Source: Halalkalibacter urbisdiaboli (GTDB taxonomy: Bacteria > Bacillota > Bacilli > Bacillales > Bacillaceae_D). From it: a DNA stretch of 64,000 nucleotides. The notes beneath the pieces were generated by a model. That model saw only the letters and a list, made by a program, of their open reading frames with translations, was not told where the DNA came from and did no database searches. The stretch lies in contig NZ_MVJM01000002.1 in assembly GCF_002156385.1 (NCBI RefSeq), positions 951,816 through 1,015,815 of the forward strand, written 5' to 3'. The stretch's first letter is position 1, and every line of letters starts with the position of its first letter. Both the position numbers and the translations under genes were made by a program. Shown piece by piece: positions 23,900 through 33,302 of the stretch.

Positions 23900-24976
23900 C
23901 TACGATGTACGACGTTGGTTTTGAAGGCGGCGTACAAATTTAATCATCGGACGATAGTCTGCACTGATAAGCCCGACACGCTCAACAACAAATTCAATTG
24001 CGATTAAGAGGACAGTGATAATCAGTAGTGATATCCATAATGTAGACATCGTTAACATCACGGCCGCTAATCCGAAAAATGCTGTCATTGCATAAATAGC
24101 CAGCACGGTTTGTCTGTGTGATAAACCGATGCGAAGTAAGCAATGATGCAAATGGGATTTATCAGGAGCCGAAAGTGGTTTCTTTTGAACAATTCGGCGA
24201 ATAATCGCAAAGAATGTATCAGAAATGGGAACAGCTAAAATAATAACTGGGATAACGAGTGAGAATACTGTTATGTTTTTAAAGCCTAGTAACGAGATAA
24301 CAGCAATCATGTACCCAAGAAATAACGCGCCTGTATCTCCCATAAATATTTTTGCTGGATTGAAATTATGAACCAAAAATCCGAGCGTGCTTCCTAACAG
24401 GATAACACCTAATGATGCAACGAAAAGGTTGCCATCAAAAATCGCTAATCCTGAAATAGTTATAAGAACAATTGAGGAAACTCCAGCAGCCAGACCGTCT
24501 AATCCATCAATCAAATTAATTGCATTTGTGACACCAATAATCCATAGCAACGTTAACGGAATACTAAGCCAGCCTAATTTCAACACACCATCAAAAGCAT
24601 CGAACGGTAAGTTAATGAAACTTACCCGAACCGCGTCTCCACCAATTCCTACTACAACAACAACGGCCGCTAAAATCTGGCCTAGTAATTTCCATTTTGC
24701 GGATAGCTCGACCATATCATCTAAAAATCCAGTTAAGACGATGATAAAGCTACCAATTAAAATTGGAATGACATAAGGACTATCTGGTGTTAAGACAACA
24801 AAGCCAGTTAGAAACCCTATGTATATCGCTAATCCGCCAAGTCGTGCCATGACTTTTTGGTGTACTTTACGATGATTAGGTTTATCAGTTGCTCCAATCT
24901 TAATCGCGAACCGCTTTACAAGTGGTGTAATTGATACAGCCACAATAAAGCATATCAGTAATGCCCATGCGATCAT
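23900..24976 (-). CDS. tagO: UDP-GlcNAc:undecaprenyl-phosphate GlcNAc-1-phosphate transferase
   Basis: 358 residues from ATG 24974-24976, preceded by AAGGAGGATC at ideal spacing. A polytopic membrane enzyme (about 10-11 helices) of the MraY/WecA family. It has the DDM motif at 86-88, NLIDGLDGLAAG around 154-165, the NFNPAKIFMGDTGALFLG loop (about 205-222) and HHCLLRIGLSHRQ. It makes undecaprenyl-PP-GlcNAc, the first lipid intermediate for wall teichoic acid or secondary wall polysaccharide. The TagA homologue at 29894-30631 would use its product. Confidence 0.96.
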   Translation of the reverse strand: MIAWALLICFIVAVSITPLVKRFAIKIGATDKPNHRKVHQKVMARLGGLAIYIGFLTGFVVLTPDSPYVIPILIGSFIIVLTGFLDDMVELSAKWKLLGQILAAVVVVVGIGGDAVRVSFINLPFDAFDGVLKLGWLSIPLTLLWIIGVTNAINLIDGLDGLAAGVSSIVLITISGLAIFDGNLFVASLGVILLGSTLGFLVHNFNPAKIFMGDTGALFLGYMIAVISLLGFKNITVFSLVIPVIILAVPISDTFFAIIRRIVQKKPLSAPDKSHLHHCLLRIGLSHRQTVLAIYAMTAFFGLAAVMLTMSTLWISLLIITVLLIAIEFVVERVGLISADYRPMIKFVRRLQNQRRTS

Positions 24977-25245
24977 AAATTGATCCTCCTTAATTATTAC
25001 ATTCTCCAAAAGTGGATTTTTTATTTCTTTTTTTGTTTTTTCTTTTACTTTCGGTTATTTTGATCGGATGTGATTCTTCCAATCTACCACCTTTACGGAT
25101 TATAGCACATCGTTGTTAACAAGAATAGCAATTTTCAAAGAAAGAGAGGCGAATCCCACAATTTCACATGGAGGACATAATTACCCCATTTCTTGCCACC
25201 ATTCTTACATAAAACGCCCCGAACGAATCCTATGTTTCATCATTA

Positions 25246-25277
25246 AAAAAGATGTCCACATATTTGGACATCTTTTT
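25246..25277 (-). terminator. Terminator of the tagA-flippase-DUF5693-csaB operon
   Basis: Perfect 13-bp inverted repeat AAAAAGATGTCCA / TGGACATCTTTTT around a 6-nt loop, 4 nt after the csaB stop. Confidence 0.95.
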
Positions 25278-25280
25278 CGA

Positions 25281-26339
25281 TTATTTATTTAAGATTGCCA
25301 ACACATTTGCGGCCGTTTGCTTTGCTTGTCGTTTTGCATCCTGAGTATAGCTCATGAGCTTCTCTTTTGCAGCGTCCATATGCTCAAGCTGACGATTTAT
25401 GACCGAAACGAACTCCGCTGCTTCCCACTTCTCATTCACATGAGCGGCAACAGGCTGCTTGCAAAGCTGGGCAAACGAATCAATTTTCGGATCGTACGAA
25501 AGTGCAACAAACGGCTTATCAACAACCGCTGCGAAAATGAGGGCATGCAATCTCATGCCAATTAATAGATGACTGTCCTCAATCCAGCGTACCTTTTGAT
25601 TTATCGTTCCATCATGCGGAGCAATAAATGCATGGTGCTTCATTAGCTTAACCGTTTCCTCTGATGTTGCTTCATCATGCTCCCCGTGCATCGGAATGAA
25701 TAAAATTTCGTAGCCTTTTTCCACAAAAACATCAAGCCCGGCAGCTACTTCTTTTAAAAAGTTATGCTCACTTGGCCAATCTCTGACCGATACTGCAAAA
25801 TAGTCACCTTCGACTAAACGACCGTTTTCCTCTTCAACCGCAATTCCTAAAACCGGGTCTGGAACGAGCTGGATTGACTTTTTCACACCAATCTTTCGCA
25901 AAAACTCAGCCGACTCCTCGTCTCTCACCGTTAAGAGTGCTGTTCCTTCTAAGGAAGCTTTCACAATACGCTGATTAAACGGACGGTCTACCGGACCAAC
26001 GCCTTGAGCATAAATAAAATACGGCTTCCGAAAAAACTTCGCGATCCACATAATCGCTGAGTAATATATCACACTGCGATTTCCGGTTTTATCCTGAAGG
26101 AGACTTCCACCTCCGCTAATCACTCCATCTGCTGCTTTTATCACTTTGGCAATGTCCGAAAGCTTCCAACGATTTACTGCTTGAACACCGTATTGCTTAG
26201 CGGTTTTCTCAGGTTGATTTGATAACACTGTTAACTCAATTTTCGGATCGAGCTCACGAAATGCAGAAATAATTGAATATAAAATCGCCTCATCGCCAAC
26301 ATTATCAAAGCCGTAATAGCCAGAAAGTACAAGCTTCAC
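25281..26339 (-). CDS. csaB: Polysaccharide pyruvyl transferase CsaB
   Basis: 352 residues from GTG 26337-26339, which overlaps the upstream stop (GTGA) and has GAGGTGG upstream. The N-terminus KLVLSGYYGFDNVGDEAILYS and motifs VISGGGSLLQD, YAQGVGPV, SVRDWPSE and MRLHALIFAA are typical CsaB. The enzyme adds ketal-pyruvate to the secondary cell-wall polysaccharide, the modification that SLH domains recognise. Its presence with four SLH proteins and SecA2/SlaP in the window is a coherent S-layer anchoring set. Last gene of a four-gene operon. Confidence 0.95.
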   Translation of the reverse strand: MKLVLSGYYGFDNVGDEAILYSIISAFRELDPKIELTVLSNQPEKTAKQYGVQAVNRWKLSDIAKVIKAADGVISGGGSLLQDKTGNRSVIYYSAIMWIAKFFRKPYFIYAQGVGPVDRPFNQRIVKASLEGTALLTVRDEESAEFLRKIGVKKSIQLVPDPVLGIAVEEENGRLVEGDYFAVSVRDWPSEHNFLKEVAAGLDVFVEKGYEILFIPMHGEHDEATSEETVKLMKHHAFIAPHDGTINQKVRWIEDSHLLIGMRLHALIFAAVVDKPFVALSYDPKIDSFAQLCKQPVAAHVNEKWEAAEFVSVINRQLEHMDAAKEKLMSYTQDAKRQAKQTAANVLAILNK

Positions 26340-28294
26340 GCCTTCCACCTCTTTTCCACTTCTGGATATACATAGTGCTCAATTAGCTTAAAAATACCGA
26401 TGAACGCGAGCCCAACGAGGAAGCCAAGCAACAAGCTATATCCAGAGCGGATAATCGAGATTAATAACGGAGTATGCAAATGTGTGAACGTTCCAACAAG
26501 AGAGGCGAAACCAAGAAATCCTAAAACGAGAAACACAGGTGCTGCCTTCTTTTTCATCATCTTCATATAAAGTCCTAAAATAAAGAACGGGAAGCCAATT
26601 AAAAATTCAGAAGTCCTCGGACGCACGTAAAGAACGTTCTCAAGCCATTGTCTAAATTGCAGTTCAAATGGAAGCGTCATACCTGCGTTTCCTGTCCGGA
26701 ATACGTAAAAGCCAAGCATACCAACTATTAACACCATAACCGCAAGATGCCAGTATCGAACGGGCTCTAATAAAAATGAACGAATAAATTGGGCAAAGAG
26801 TACTAAGCCACCTATAACTATTGGTAACGCTGCTAACACTTTAACACCGCGGAATTCATCGACCTTAACCACATAAACCGTTCCATAAAGCATATTCACA
26901 ACAAACCAAGCGCCAATAAGGGCAATCGCCGCTGCGACGACATAAGCAACGATTAAATCACTCCAGTTGTTCACTTTTCGAACCGATAAGCCAGCATAAA
27001 TGGCTGCACCAATAGCTGTCAGTAACGCTAATCCTTTTAACGCGACATCCATTCCTAAAACAACATAAAGCAGACCTAAACCGACGGCACCTAAACCTGC
27101 GAGCCAAGCGAGCTTAGGGAAAATCCGCTCCATCATTAACGTAAGTAAGGCTGCTGCCCCTAAAATCGTCAATACGAGCACGTAACTAGGCTGAGAAAAT
27201 GATTGATACGGACGGGCCTCTCCTAAGCGTTCCTTTCCAAGCTCCGTTGTTAACTCATCAAGCATCTCGAGCATAAATGTTAAGCCACGTTCTGCTTCGC
27301 CAGGATGATGATACCTTTGGTTTGCTGCTGAAATGAGCGGATTAATATACATGATCCGAATATTCCGCTCTTTATAGCTGCGGATTCCTTTATCAACCTC
27401 AGTTGCATAGGAGGCCTCCGCTCCTTTTCCAAGCGTCATACTAAATAAACGAACAACATCCTCTTCTAGCTGCCCTAATTTCAGCATCGGATTCATATTC
27501 AATTGTGCGTTAAAATCAATGGATACGACTGAAAATCCTAGCTCCTTTAACGAACGGGCAAAGACCTTCATTTGCGGAATATTTCCTGAACCAACAACCT
27601 CAACCCCTGAAAAGAGAATTTTGTTGGCGCCTAATTCATTTGCTAACACATCAAGCTGCTCATATAAATAATGCTTTTCATTTTCAATATTTGAAAACTG
27701 ATTCGGGAGACGAGGAATAATGTTAATCCCCGCATGATGGAACTCTTGTAATACCCCAAAATCAAAGCCAATTGGCATCGCTGCTAAACTTACTTCATAA
27801 GGTAAAAACATAAACACGTCATCACCATACGTGTAAAACGACACGCTTAATTCGCGAGACAAAACGTCCTGTTCCTTCATTAACTTATAATGATTGTTGT
27901 ACGCATGCTCAATTTGCTCAACAAATTCATGATCTGGTTCAAGTACTTTTATGAATTCACCACTTTTCTCAGGAAGAACGGCATCAGATTGTGGATGCTC
28001 ATGAACTATCTCTTGGCGCTTCGTTCTCTCTAATACTCCTTCTGTGACAAGGTTTGAAATCGTCACAGGTTCAAAGCTCATCGATGTTAGTCCGTGCTCC
28101 TTCAACTTAGCTATAATTTCTTCCCTCGTTAAAGTTTCATCAAGCATTCCTTCCCATTGCAAATATTGTTCATATGCCATGGCAACTTCATAAGTAGGAT
28201 TGTTCTGCTCTACCTGGATTCGTTCTATAATGGAAGGAATCGATACAAGTAGTGCAAGAATGATCAACCCCCAAAGGCCTTTCTTTACCAACAT
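26336..28294 (-). CDS. DUF5693 polytopic membrane protein
   Basis: 652 residues. An N-terminal membrane helix (about 4-22) is followed by an outside domain of about 330 residues. About eight to ten membrane helices fill the C-terminal part, roughly from residue 365 to the end. The outer domain has alternating alpha/beta character with GFDFGVLQEFHHAGINIIPR-like and MYINPLI segments reminiscent of a TIM-barrel-like fold. This family is regularly found beside csaB in Bacillaceae. Its function is unknown; a role in assembly or modification of the wall polysaccharide at the membrane is inference from linkage. It is joined to csaB by a 4-nt overlap. Confidence 0.85.
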   Translation of the reverse strand: MLVKKGLWGLIILALLVSIPSIIERIQVEQNNPTYEVAMAYEQYLQWEGMLDETLTREEIIAKLKEHGLTSMSFEPVTISNLVTEGVLERTKRQEIVHEHPQSDAVLPEKSGEFIKVLEPDHEFVEQIEHAYNNHYKLMKEQDVLSRELSVSFYTYGDDVFMFLPYEVSLAAMPIGFDFGVLQEFHHAGINIIPRLPNQFSNIENEKHYLYEQLDVLANELGANKILFSGVEVVGSGNIPQMKVFARSLKELGFSVVSIDFNAQLNMNPMLKLGQLEEDVVRLFSMTLGKGAEASYATEVDKGIRSYKERNIRIMYINPLISAANQRYHHPGEAERGLTFMLEMLDELTTELGKERLGEARPYQSFSQPSYVLVLTILGAAALLTLMMERIFPKLAWLAGLGAVGLGLLYVVLGMDVALKGLALLTAIGAAIYAGLSVRKVNNWSDLIVAYVVAAAIALIGAWFVVNMLYGTVYVVKVDEFRGVKVLAALPIVIGGLVLFAQFIRSFLLEPVRYWHLAVMVLIVGMLGFYVFRTGNAGMTLPFELQFRQWLENVLYVRPRTSEFLIGFPFFILGLYMKMMKKKAAPVFLVLGFLGFASLVGTFTHLHTPLLISIIRSGYSLLLGFLVGLAFIGIFKLIEHYVYPEVEKRWKA

Positions 28295-28325
28295 GATTAC
28301 ATCCTTTCAGGTTTAGTTTACGGTT

Positions 28326-29897
28326 TTATCCATGTTGTTTCGTATGCTTTTTAATTAATTTCGACACAAGCGGTAATGACTGAAGCATACTGCGGTCCAG
28401 TCCTTTTAACACAACCACTAAAGCAAAATAAATAAGTCCACCAACACCGATAGAAAATCCGACCATCAATAATGAAGAGAGGCGAGACCATTCATTAACA
28501 AGCATAATGACAACAGGTAAATATAACACGCCCCCCATGACCGCACTTGAGCCAATAAATACAATGTGCTCACGTTGAATCAAGCGGAACGGAATTGTTC
28601 TATAAAGAACAATGACATTTAACAGCGTTACGAGCATGTAAATCACAAGCGTTGAAATCGCAGCCCCCATAATTCCATATTCGGCAACTAACAGGATATT
28701 TAAGACGATTTTTAAAGCAGAGCTTACAAGAACGATAATCGCAGCGGCTGTCTCACGATTCGCTCCTTGCAGCATTCCTGTCGTCAACACCGAAAATGCG
28801 GTAAATAACGAGCTTGCCGACATTACCGCAAGAACATCACTCCCAAGGTAATCACCGAATAACACGAAATTAAGCGGATATGTTAACACGACTAAGCCTA
28901 CCGCCGCTGGCCAGGATGTTAAATGGGTAAACAGGTTTGCACGATTAATAATGTCAGACGCTTTTGTTTGATCATTGATCGCTAACGCCTTCGTAATAGC
29001 AGGAATTAACGGTAAAATTAAGGCGCTCGCAAACACGACAGCAATTTGCACTAAAGCCTGTCCTCGCCCGTAAATTCCGTACAAATCAGTCACTTCTCGC
29101 TCACTACTTCCTAAACTGACAAGCTGTCTCGGAATCGTAAACGAATCGACGACATTTAATAACGCCATCGTTAGAGCACCGAAGCAGATCGGAAGCGAAA
29201 CGAGTAAAATTCGCTTTGACCATTGCTTAAACAGCGTCCAATTATAGGTGGGACGCTGTTTTGCTAAAAGCTTGCGTCGACTGAATACGGTCCTTAAGTA
29301 TACGAGTGAAAAAAGCACCCCAATAATTGAGCCAATCATGACCCCACCAGCAACAATGTCGTAGCTAAACGCCTTTCTCGTAAAATAGATGGCCGCAACG
29401 ACAATTAAGATAACCCGAACAAATTGCTCGATCACCTGTGATAATGCAGTAGGTACCATATCCTCAAAGCCTTGGAAAAAGCCGCGGTACACCGCCATAT
29501 ACGGAGCTGCAATAAGTGTAAACGATACAACGATTATCGAAGGCTTCGCGTACGTACCACCAAGTTGTGCCGAGATAAAATCAGCAAAGCCATACATTAA
29601 AGCAAAACTAACAACACCAAAGATAATCCCTAACATACTCGCTGTTCGAAAAATAATGGCTACTTCATCATGACGTCCATGCGCACGAGCTTCTGAGATC
29701 AATTTCGATATTGCAAGTGGAATCCCCGCAACCGTCACCGTTAAAATTGTCATATACACAGGGTAGACAACGCTAAAAATTCCTAACACTTCATTACCAG
29801 CAATGTTTTGTAGCGGAATTCGAAAAAAGCTTCCTAATAGCTTTGATAAAAAGGTAGCAATGGTAATCCAAAGGGCTCCTTTTAAAAATGTACTCAT
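28326..29897 (-). CDS. MATE/MOP-type polysaccharide flippase (SpoVB/Wzx-like)
   Basis: 523 residues with about 14 membrane helices; the start MSTFLKGALWITIATFLSKLLGSFFRIPLQN is typical for polysaccharide_synt/SpoVB-YabM type transporters. It probably flips lipid-linked oligosaccharide across the membrane. Its ATG overlaps the tagA stop by 4 nt (ATGA), strong evidence that it handles the TagA-primed polymer in the same pathway. The nearest alternative is a lipid II flippase of the YabM class; operon context favours the wall polysaccharide. Confidence 0.9.
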   Translation of the reverse strand: MSTFLKGALWITIATFLSKLLGSFFRIPLQNIAGNEVLGIFSVVYPVYMTILTVTVAGIPLAISKLISEARAHGRHDEVAIIFRTASMLGIIFGVVSFALMYGFADFISAQLGGTYAKPSIIVVSFTLIAAPYMAVYRGFFQGFEDMVPTALSQVIEQFVRVILIVVAAIYFTRKAFSYDIVAGGVMIGSIIGVLFSLVYLRTVFSRRKLLAKQRPTYNWTLFKQWSKRILLVSLPICFGALTMALLNVVDSFTIPRQLVSLGSSEREVTDLYGIYGRGQALVQIAVVFASALILPLIPAITKALAINDQTKASDIINRANLFTHLTSWPAAVGLVVLTYPLNFVLFGDYLGSDVLAVMSASSLFTAFSVLTTGMLQGANRETAAAIIVLVSSALKIVLNILLVAEYGIMGAAISTLVIYMLVTLLNVIVLYRTIPFRLIQREHIVFIGSSAVMGGVLYLPVVIMLVNEWSRLSSLLMVGFSIGVGGLIYFALVVVLKGLDRSMLQSLPLVSKLIKKHTKQHG

Positions 29898-30631
29898 GAA
29901 GTCCCCTTGCGTTTTTCACGCCATACCTTTCCTGCAAAAATCGGTAAAGCTAGCATGCGGCGCCAGCGTGAAGGCTGCTTCACCAAACGATAAAACCACT
30001 CTAAGTGAATTTTTTGCCAAAAGACCGGTGCGCGCTTTACTTCGCCAGCCAACACATCAAAGCTGCCACCAATCCCCATAAACAACCCTTTTTCAAACGA
30101 ATCCATCTTCTCTGCGATCCACTTCTCCTGACGCGGAAACCCTAACGCCAAAAACACCATATCTGGCTTTGCTGCTTGAATTTCATTTTCAATAGAAGGA
30201 TCTTCCCAATCAAAATAACCGTGATGCGAACCAGCAATGTTTACCTGTGGAAACTGTCGCTCGATTTCTGCGATTGTTTTTTGTAGCACTTCATCCTTCG
30301 CACCAAGCAAATAAATGCTATACTGCCTTTCATTCGCAAGCGCCAATAGCTCCATAAACATATCGAAGCCAGTAACTCGCTCTGGCAGCGGCGTTCCGAG
30401 CATCGCAGCCGCTTTTACGACCCCAATACCATCAGCTGTAATATAGGTCGCCTTTTTTAAATAGCCACGGTAATCCTCATCCTCTTCTGCGTATAGAACA
30501 ATTTCCGGATTTGCTGTAACCACAAACGTTTTATCCTCTTGTTCAAGATGCTTCGCTAACCGTGCCACCATTTCATTCATCGTCGTATGTAAAAAATCAA
30601 CACCAAGAACGGATACACGTTGATCCGACAT
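29894..30631 (-). CDS. tagA: WecG/TagA/CpsF family glycosyltransferase (ManNAc transferase)
   Basis: 245 residues from ATG 30629-30631 (GGTGATAACC upstream); an earlier ATG adds four residues without an RBS. The family motifs are TANPEIVLYAEED, ITADGIGVVKAAAMLGTPLPERVTGFDMF, LLGAKDEV and FLALGFPRQEKWIAE, then MGIGGSFDVLAGEVKRAP. It would add ManNAc to undecaprenyl-PP-GlcNAc made by TagO, completing the linkage disaccharide. In B. subtilis tagA sits elsewhere with teichoic acid genes; here it leads a csaB operon, suggesting use for the pyruvylated secondary polysaccharide. Confidence 0.93.
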   Translation of the reverse strand: MSDQRVSVLGVDFLHTTMNEMVARLAKHLEQEDKTFVVTANPEIVLYAEEDEDYRGYLKKATYITADGIGVVKAAAMLGTPLPERVTGFDMFMELLALANERQYSIYLLGAKDEVLQKTIAEIERQFPQVNIAGSHHGYFDWEDPSIENEIQAAKPDMVFLALGFPRQEKWIAEKMDSFEKGLFMGIGGSFDVLAGEVKRAPVFWQKIHLEWFYRLVKQPSRWRRMLALPIFAGKVWREKRKGTS

Positions 30632-30817
30632 GGTTATCACCAACTTTAATTATTATTTTCAAGCAACATGCAACAAACAGACCGTTTGCATGTTAACCAT
30701 CCTCGTAGCAAATCATATCAAAAAAAGAAACCGATGGGAATGGGATTTTATCGAAGAATTGGGTAGTTGGCAGTTTTTCCTAAATACATTTTCCGCTTCA
30801 GCCTGCATGGTCGTGTC

Positions 30818-30842
30818 AAAAAGGTAAAAACCTACCTTTTTT
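30818..30842. other. Hairpin in the tagA-secA2 divergent region
   Basis: AAAAAGGTA (30818-30826) pairs with TACCTTTTT (30833-30841) around AAAACC. It has terminator character on both strands and lies about 80 nt ahead of secA2. Possible leader attenuator or relic terminator; no function can be proven. The rest of the 290-bp divergent gap has no gene. Confidence 0.5.
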
Positions 30843-30923
30843 TACAAGCTCTTATAACTTATATGAAAGAAGAAACGAGACGTGTTATACTATGAGTTGA
30901 TGTCATATGAAGGAGAGAACATT

Positions 30924-33302
30924 ATGCTACGCTCATTAAAAAAACTTATCGGGGATGAGCAACAACGCAAGATTAAAAAATATCAAAAATTGGTCATAAC
31001 GATAAATGAAATGGAAGCTGACCTTGAGAAGCTTTCGGACGAGCAACTTAGAGAGAAAACAACATATTTTAAAGAACAATTACAAAATGGAAAGTCTTTA
31101 GATAGTATTAAAGTTGAAGCCTTTGCCGTCGTTCGTGAGGCAGCAAAGCGGGTTATTGGTCAGCGTCACTATGATGTTCAGCTAATCGGCGGCTTTGTAT
31201 TAAACGATGGCGATATTTCTGAAATGCCAACAGGAGAAGGTAAAACACTTGTTGCATCCTTACCTAGTTATTTACGTGCCCTTGAAGGAAAAGGGGTTCA
31301 CGTCATTACGGTTAATGAGTACTTAGCAAGACGTGACCGTGAATTAATCGGTCCCGTTCATGAGTTTCTTGGCTTAACAGTTGGACTAAACGTCCCGCAA
31401 ATGGACCAAGAAACAAAAAAGGCAGCCTATGCCGCGGATATTACGTATGGCGTTGGGAATGAATTTGGCTTCGATTATTTACGTGACAATATGGTCTACA
31501 GTGCTTCTGGTCGCGTACAGCGTCCGTATCACTTTGCGATTATTGATGAAATCGATAGCGTCTTAATTGACGAAGCGAAAACACCTTTAATTATTGCCTC
31601 AAAAACACAAGTCAATGCAAACCTTTACTATATTTGTGCAAGAGTTGTAAAAAGCTTTAAGGAAAAAACCGACTATTTATATGATCCTTTATTAAAAGCA
31701 GTAAGCTTAACAGACGATGGCATTACGAAAATCGAGCGAGCCTTTGGCATTGATAATCTATATGATCTTGAGCATCAAACGCTTTATCATTTTATGATTC
31801 AAGCATTACGTGCTCGTGTCATGTTTAAACGCGATGTTGATTATATCGTGAAAGAAGGCGAAGTTCATCTTGTTGATATGTTCACTGGCCGTGTAATGGA
31901 GGGCCGATCATTTAGCGAAGGCTTACATCAAGCGTTAGAAGCGAAGGAAGGCCTTGAACTAACAGAGGAAAACAAAACGCAGGCTTCGATTACGATTCAA
32001 AACTATTTCCGAATGTACCCAACCCTATCAGGGATGACTGGGACTGCCAAAACTGAAGAACGTGAATTTCAAATGCTGTACGGGATTGATGTTGTTCAAG
32101 TTCCAACAAACAAACCACGTATTCGGATTGACCGTGAAGACAAAGTATTCTCGACAACCGAAGATAAGTACCGTGCTGTTGCTAAAGAGGTGCAAAGACG
32201 CACAGAAACAGGACAGCCTGTGTTAATCGGAACAACATCGATTATCCAATCAGAAATGATGGCTGCCTATCTTGATGAATTGAACATTCGCTACGAGCTG
32301 TTAAATGCAAAAAGTGAGGAAAAAGAGGTTCAACTTATTTCACAAGCAGGTCAACGCAACCAAGTAACGATTGCGACAAACATGGCTGGACGTGGAACGG
32401 ACATTTCCCTTGGAGAAGGCGTTGAAGATCTCGGCGGGTTATGTGTTATCGGAACAGAGCGTCATGAAAGCCGCCGAATTGATAATCAGCTGCGGGGCCG
32501 TTCTGGTCGACAAGGTGACCCTGGTGAAACTCAATTTTACATTTCCATTCAGGATGACATGATTCAGCGCTTCGGCTCAGAGGATATTGAAAAATTTGAA
32601 CACGAACAAAAGCTAACAACCAATGAGGACGGGCTTATTCAAAACAAAGCGATCCACCCGCTCATTGATCGAATTCAAAGTCAATGTGAGGATCACAACT
32701 ATGCTGCCCGTGAATACACATTAAAGCTAGATGATATTAGCAACGAACAGCGCGGTGTTATTTACAAATTAAGAAATAACATTCTTGACGGTGATGATAG
32801 CCTGCGCCATATCATCCCAATGGTCGAAGCAACGATTGATGACTATATTAGCAGCTACTTTACGGACGATCTTTTACCCGAGGATTGGAACATCGAAGAA
32901 TTTTCAGAGCAAATCCAGCAAATCCTTCCTACGTTCAAGCCGTTTGAGAAACGACCTGAAGACGTAAGGGAAATAAAAGAGCACGTTAGTCAATTCGTTG
33001 AAAGCTATAAAGCTACCATCGATTCATTAAAGGAAAACGAAGGCATCGAAGCCTCAGGAAAGCAATTTTTATTATTGAACATCGATCACCACTGGCAACA
33101 ACATCTTGAAGAAATGGGACGTTTAAAGGAAGGCATCGGGTTACGCGGCTACAGCCAAGAGGATCCCATGCGGATATACAGCCGCGAAGGCTTTGAGCTC
33201 TTTTCGATGATGTATAAATCATTGCAGCGTTCCATTAGTATCCAATTCGCCCGACACGCAAGCCGGTTGATCGAAGAATTGAAGGAGGACGTAAGCGAAT
33301 GA
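30924..33302 (+). CDS. secA2: Accessory preprotein translocase ATPase SecA2
   Basis: 792 residues from ATG 30924, preceded by GAAGGAGAG. SecA core: Walker A MPTGEGKTLVA (from 101), DEID (208-211), a preprotein-crosslinking region, TLSGMTGTAKTE, and helicase motif NMAGRGTDISLGEG (near 487). It is shorter than housekeeping SecA and lacks the C-terminal zinc-binding CXCXSG tail. With slaP downstream (4-nt overlap) and csaB opposite, it matches the B. anthracis-type SecA2 that exports S-layer proteins through SecYEG. Likely substrates are the SLH proteins to the right, above all 47059-49029. Confidence 0.95.
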   Translation: MLRSLKKLIGDEQQRKIKKYQKLVITINEMEADLEKLSDEQLREKTTYFKEQLQNGKSLDSIKVEAFAVVREAAKRVIGQRHYDVQLIGGFVLNDGDISEMPTGEGKTLVASLPSYLRALEGKGVHVITVNEYLARRDRELIGPVHEFLGLTVGLNVPQMDQETKKAAYAADITYGVGNEFGFDYLRDNMVYSASGRVQRPYHFAIIDEIDSVLIDEAKTPLIIASKTQVNANLYYICARVVKSFKEKTDYLYDPLLKAVSLTDDGITKIERAFGIDNLYDLEHQTLYHFMIQALRARVMFKRDVDYIVKEGEVHLVDMFTGRVMEGRSFSEGLHQALEAKEGLELTEENKTQASITIQNYFRMYPTLSGMTGTAKTEEREFQMLYGIDVVQVPTNKPRIRIDREDKVFSTTEDKYRAVAKEVQRRTETGQPVLIGTTSIIQSEMMAAYLDELNIRYELLNAKSEEKEVQLISQAGQRNQVTIATNMAGRGTDISLGEGVEDLGGLCVIGTERHESRRIDNQLRGRSGRQGDPGETQFYISIQDDMIQRFGSEDIEKFEHEQKLTTNEDGLIQNKAIHPLIDRIQSQCEDHNYAAREYTLKLDDISNEQRGVIYKLRNNILDGDDSLRHIIPMVEATIDDYISSYFTDDLLPEDWNIEEFSEQIQQILPTFKPFEKRPEDVREIKEHVSQFVESYKATIDSLKENEGIEASGKQFLLLNIDHHWQQHLEEMGRLKEGIGLRGYSQEDPMRIYSREGFELFSMMYKSLQRSISIQFARHASRLIEELKEDVSE

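Noticed and set aside
30630-30827. 65-residue plus-strand open frame in the tagA-secA2 gap
   Set aside because: No RBS, overlaps the tagA start on the other strand, and ends in a hairpin. Treated as non-coding.
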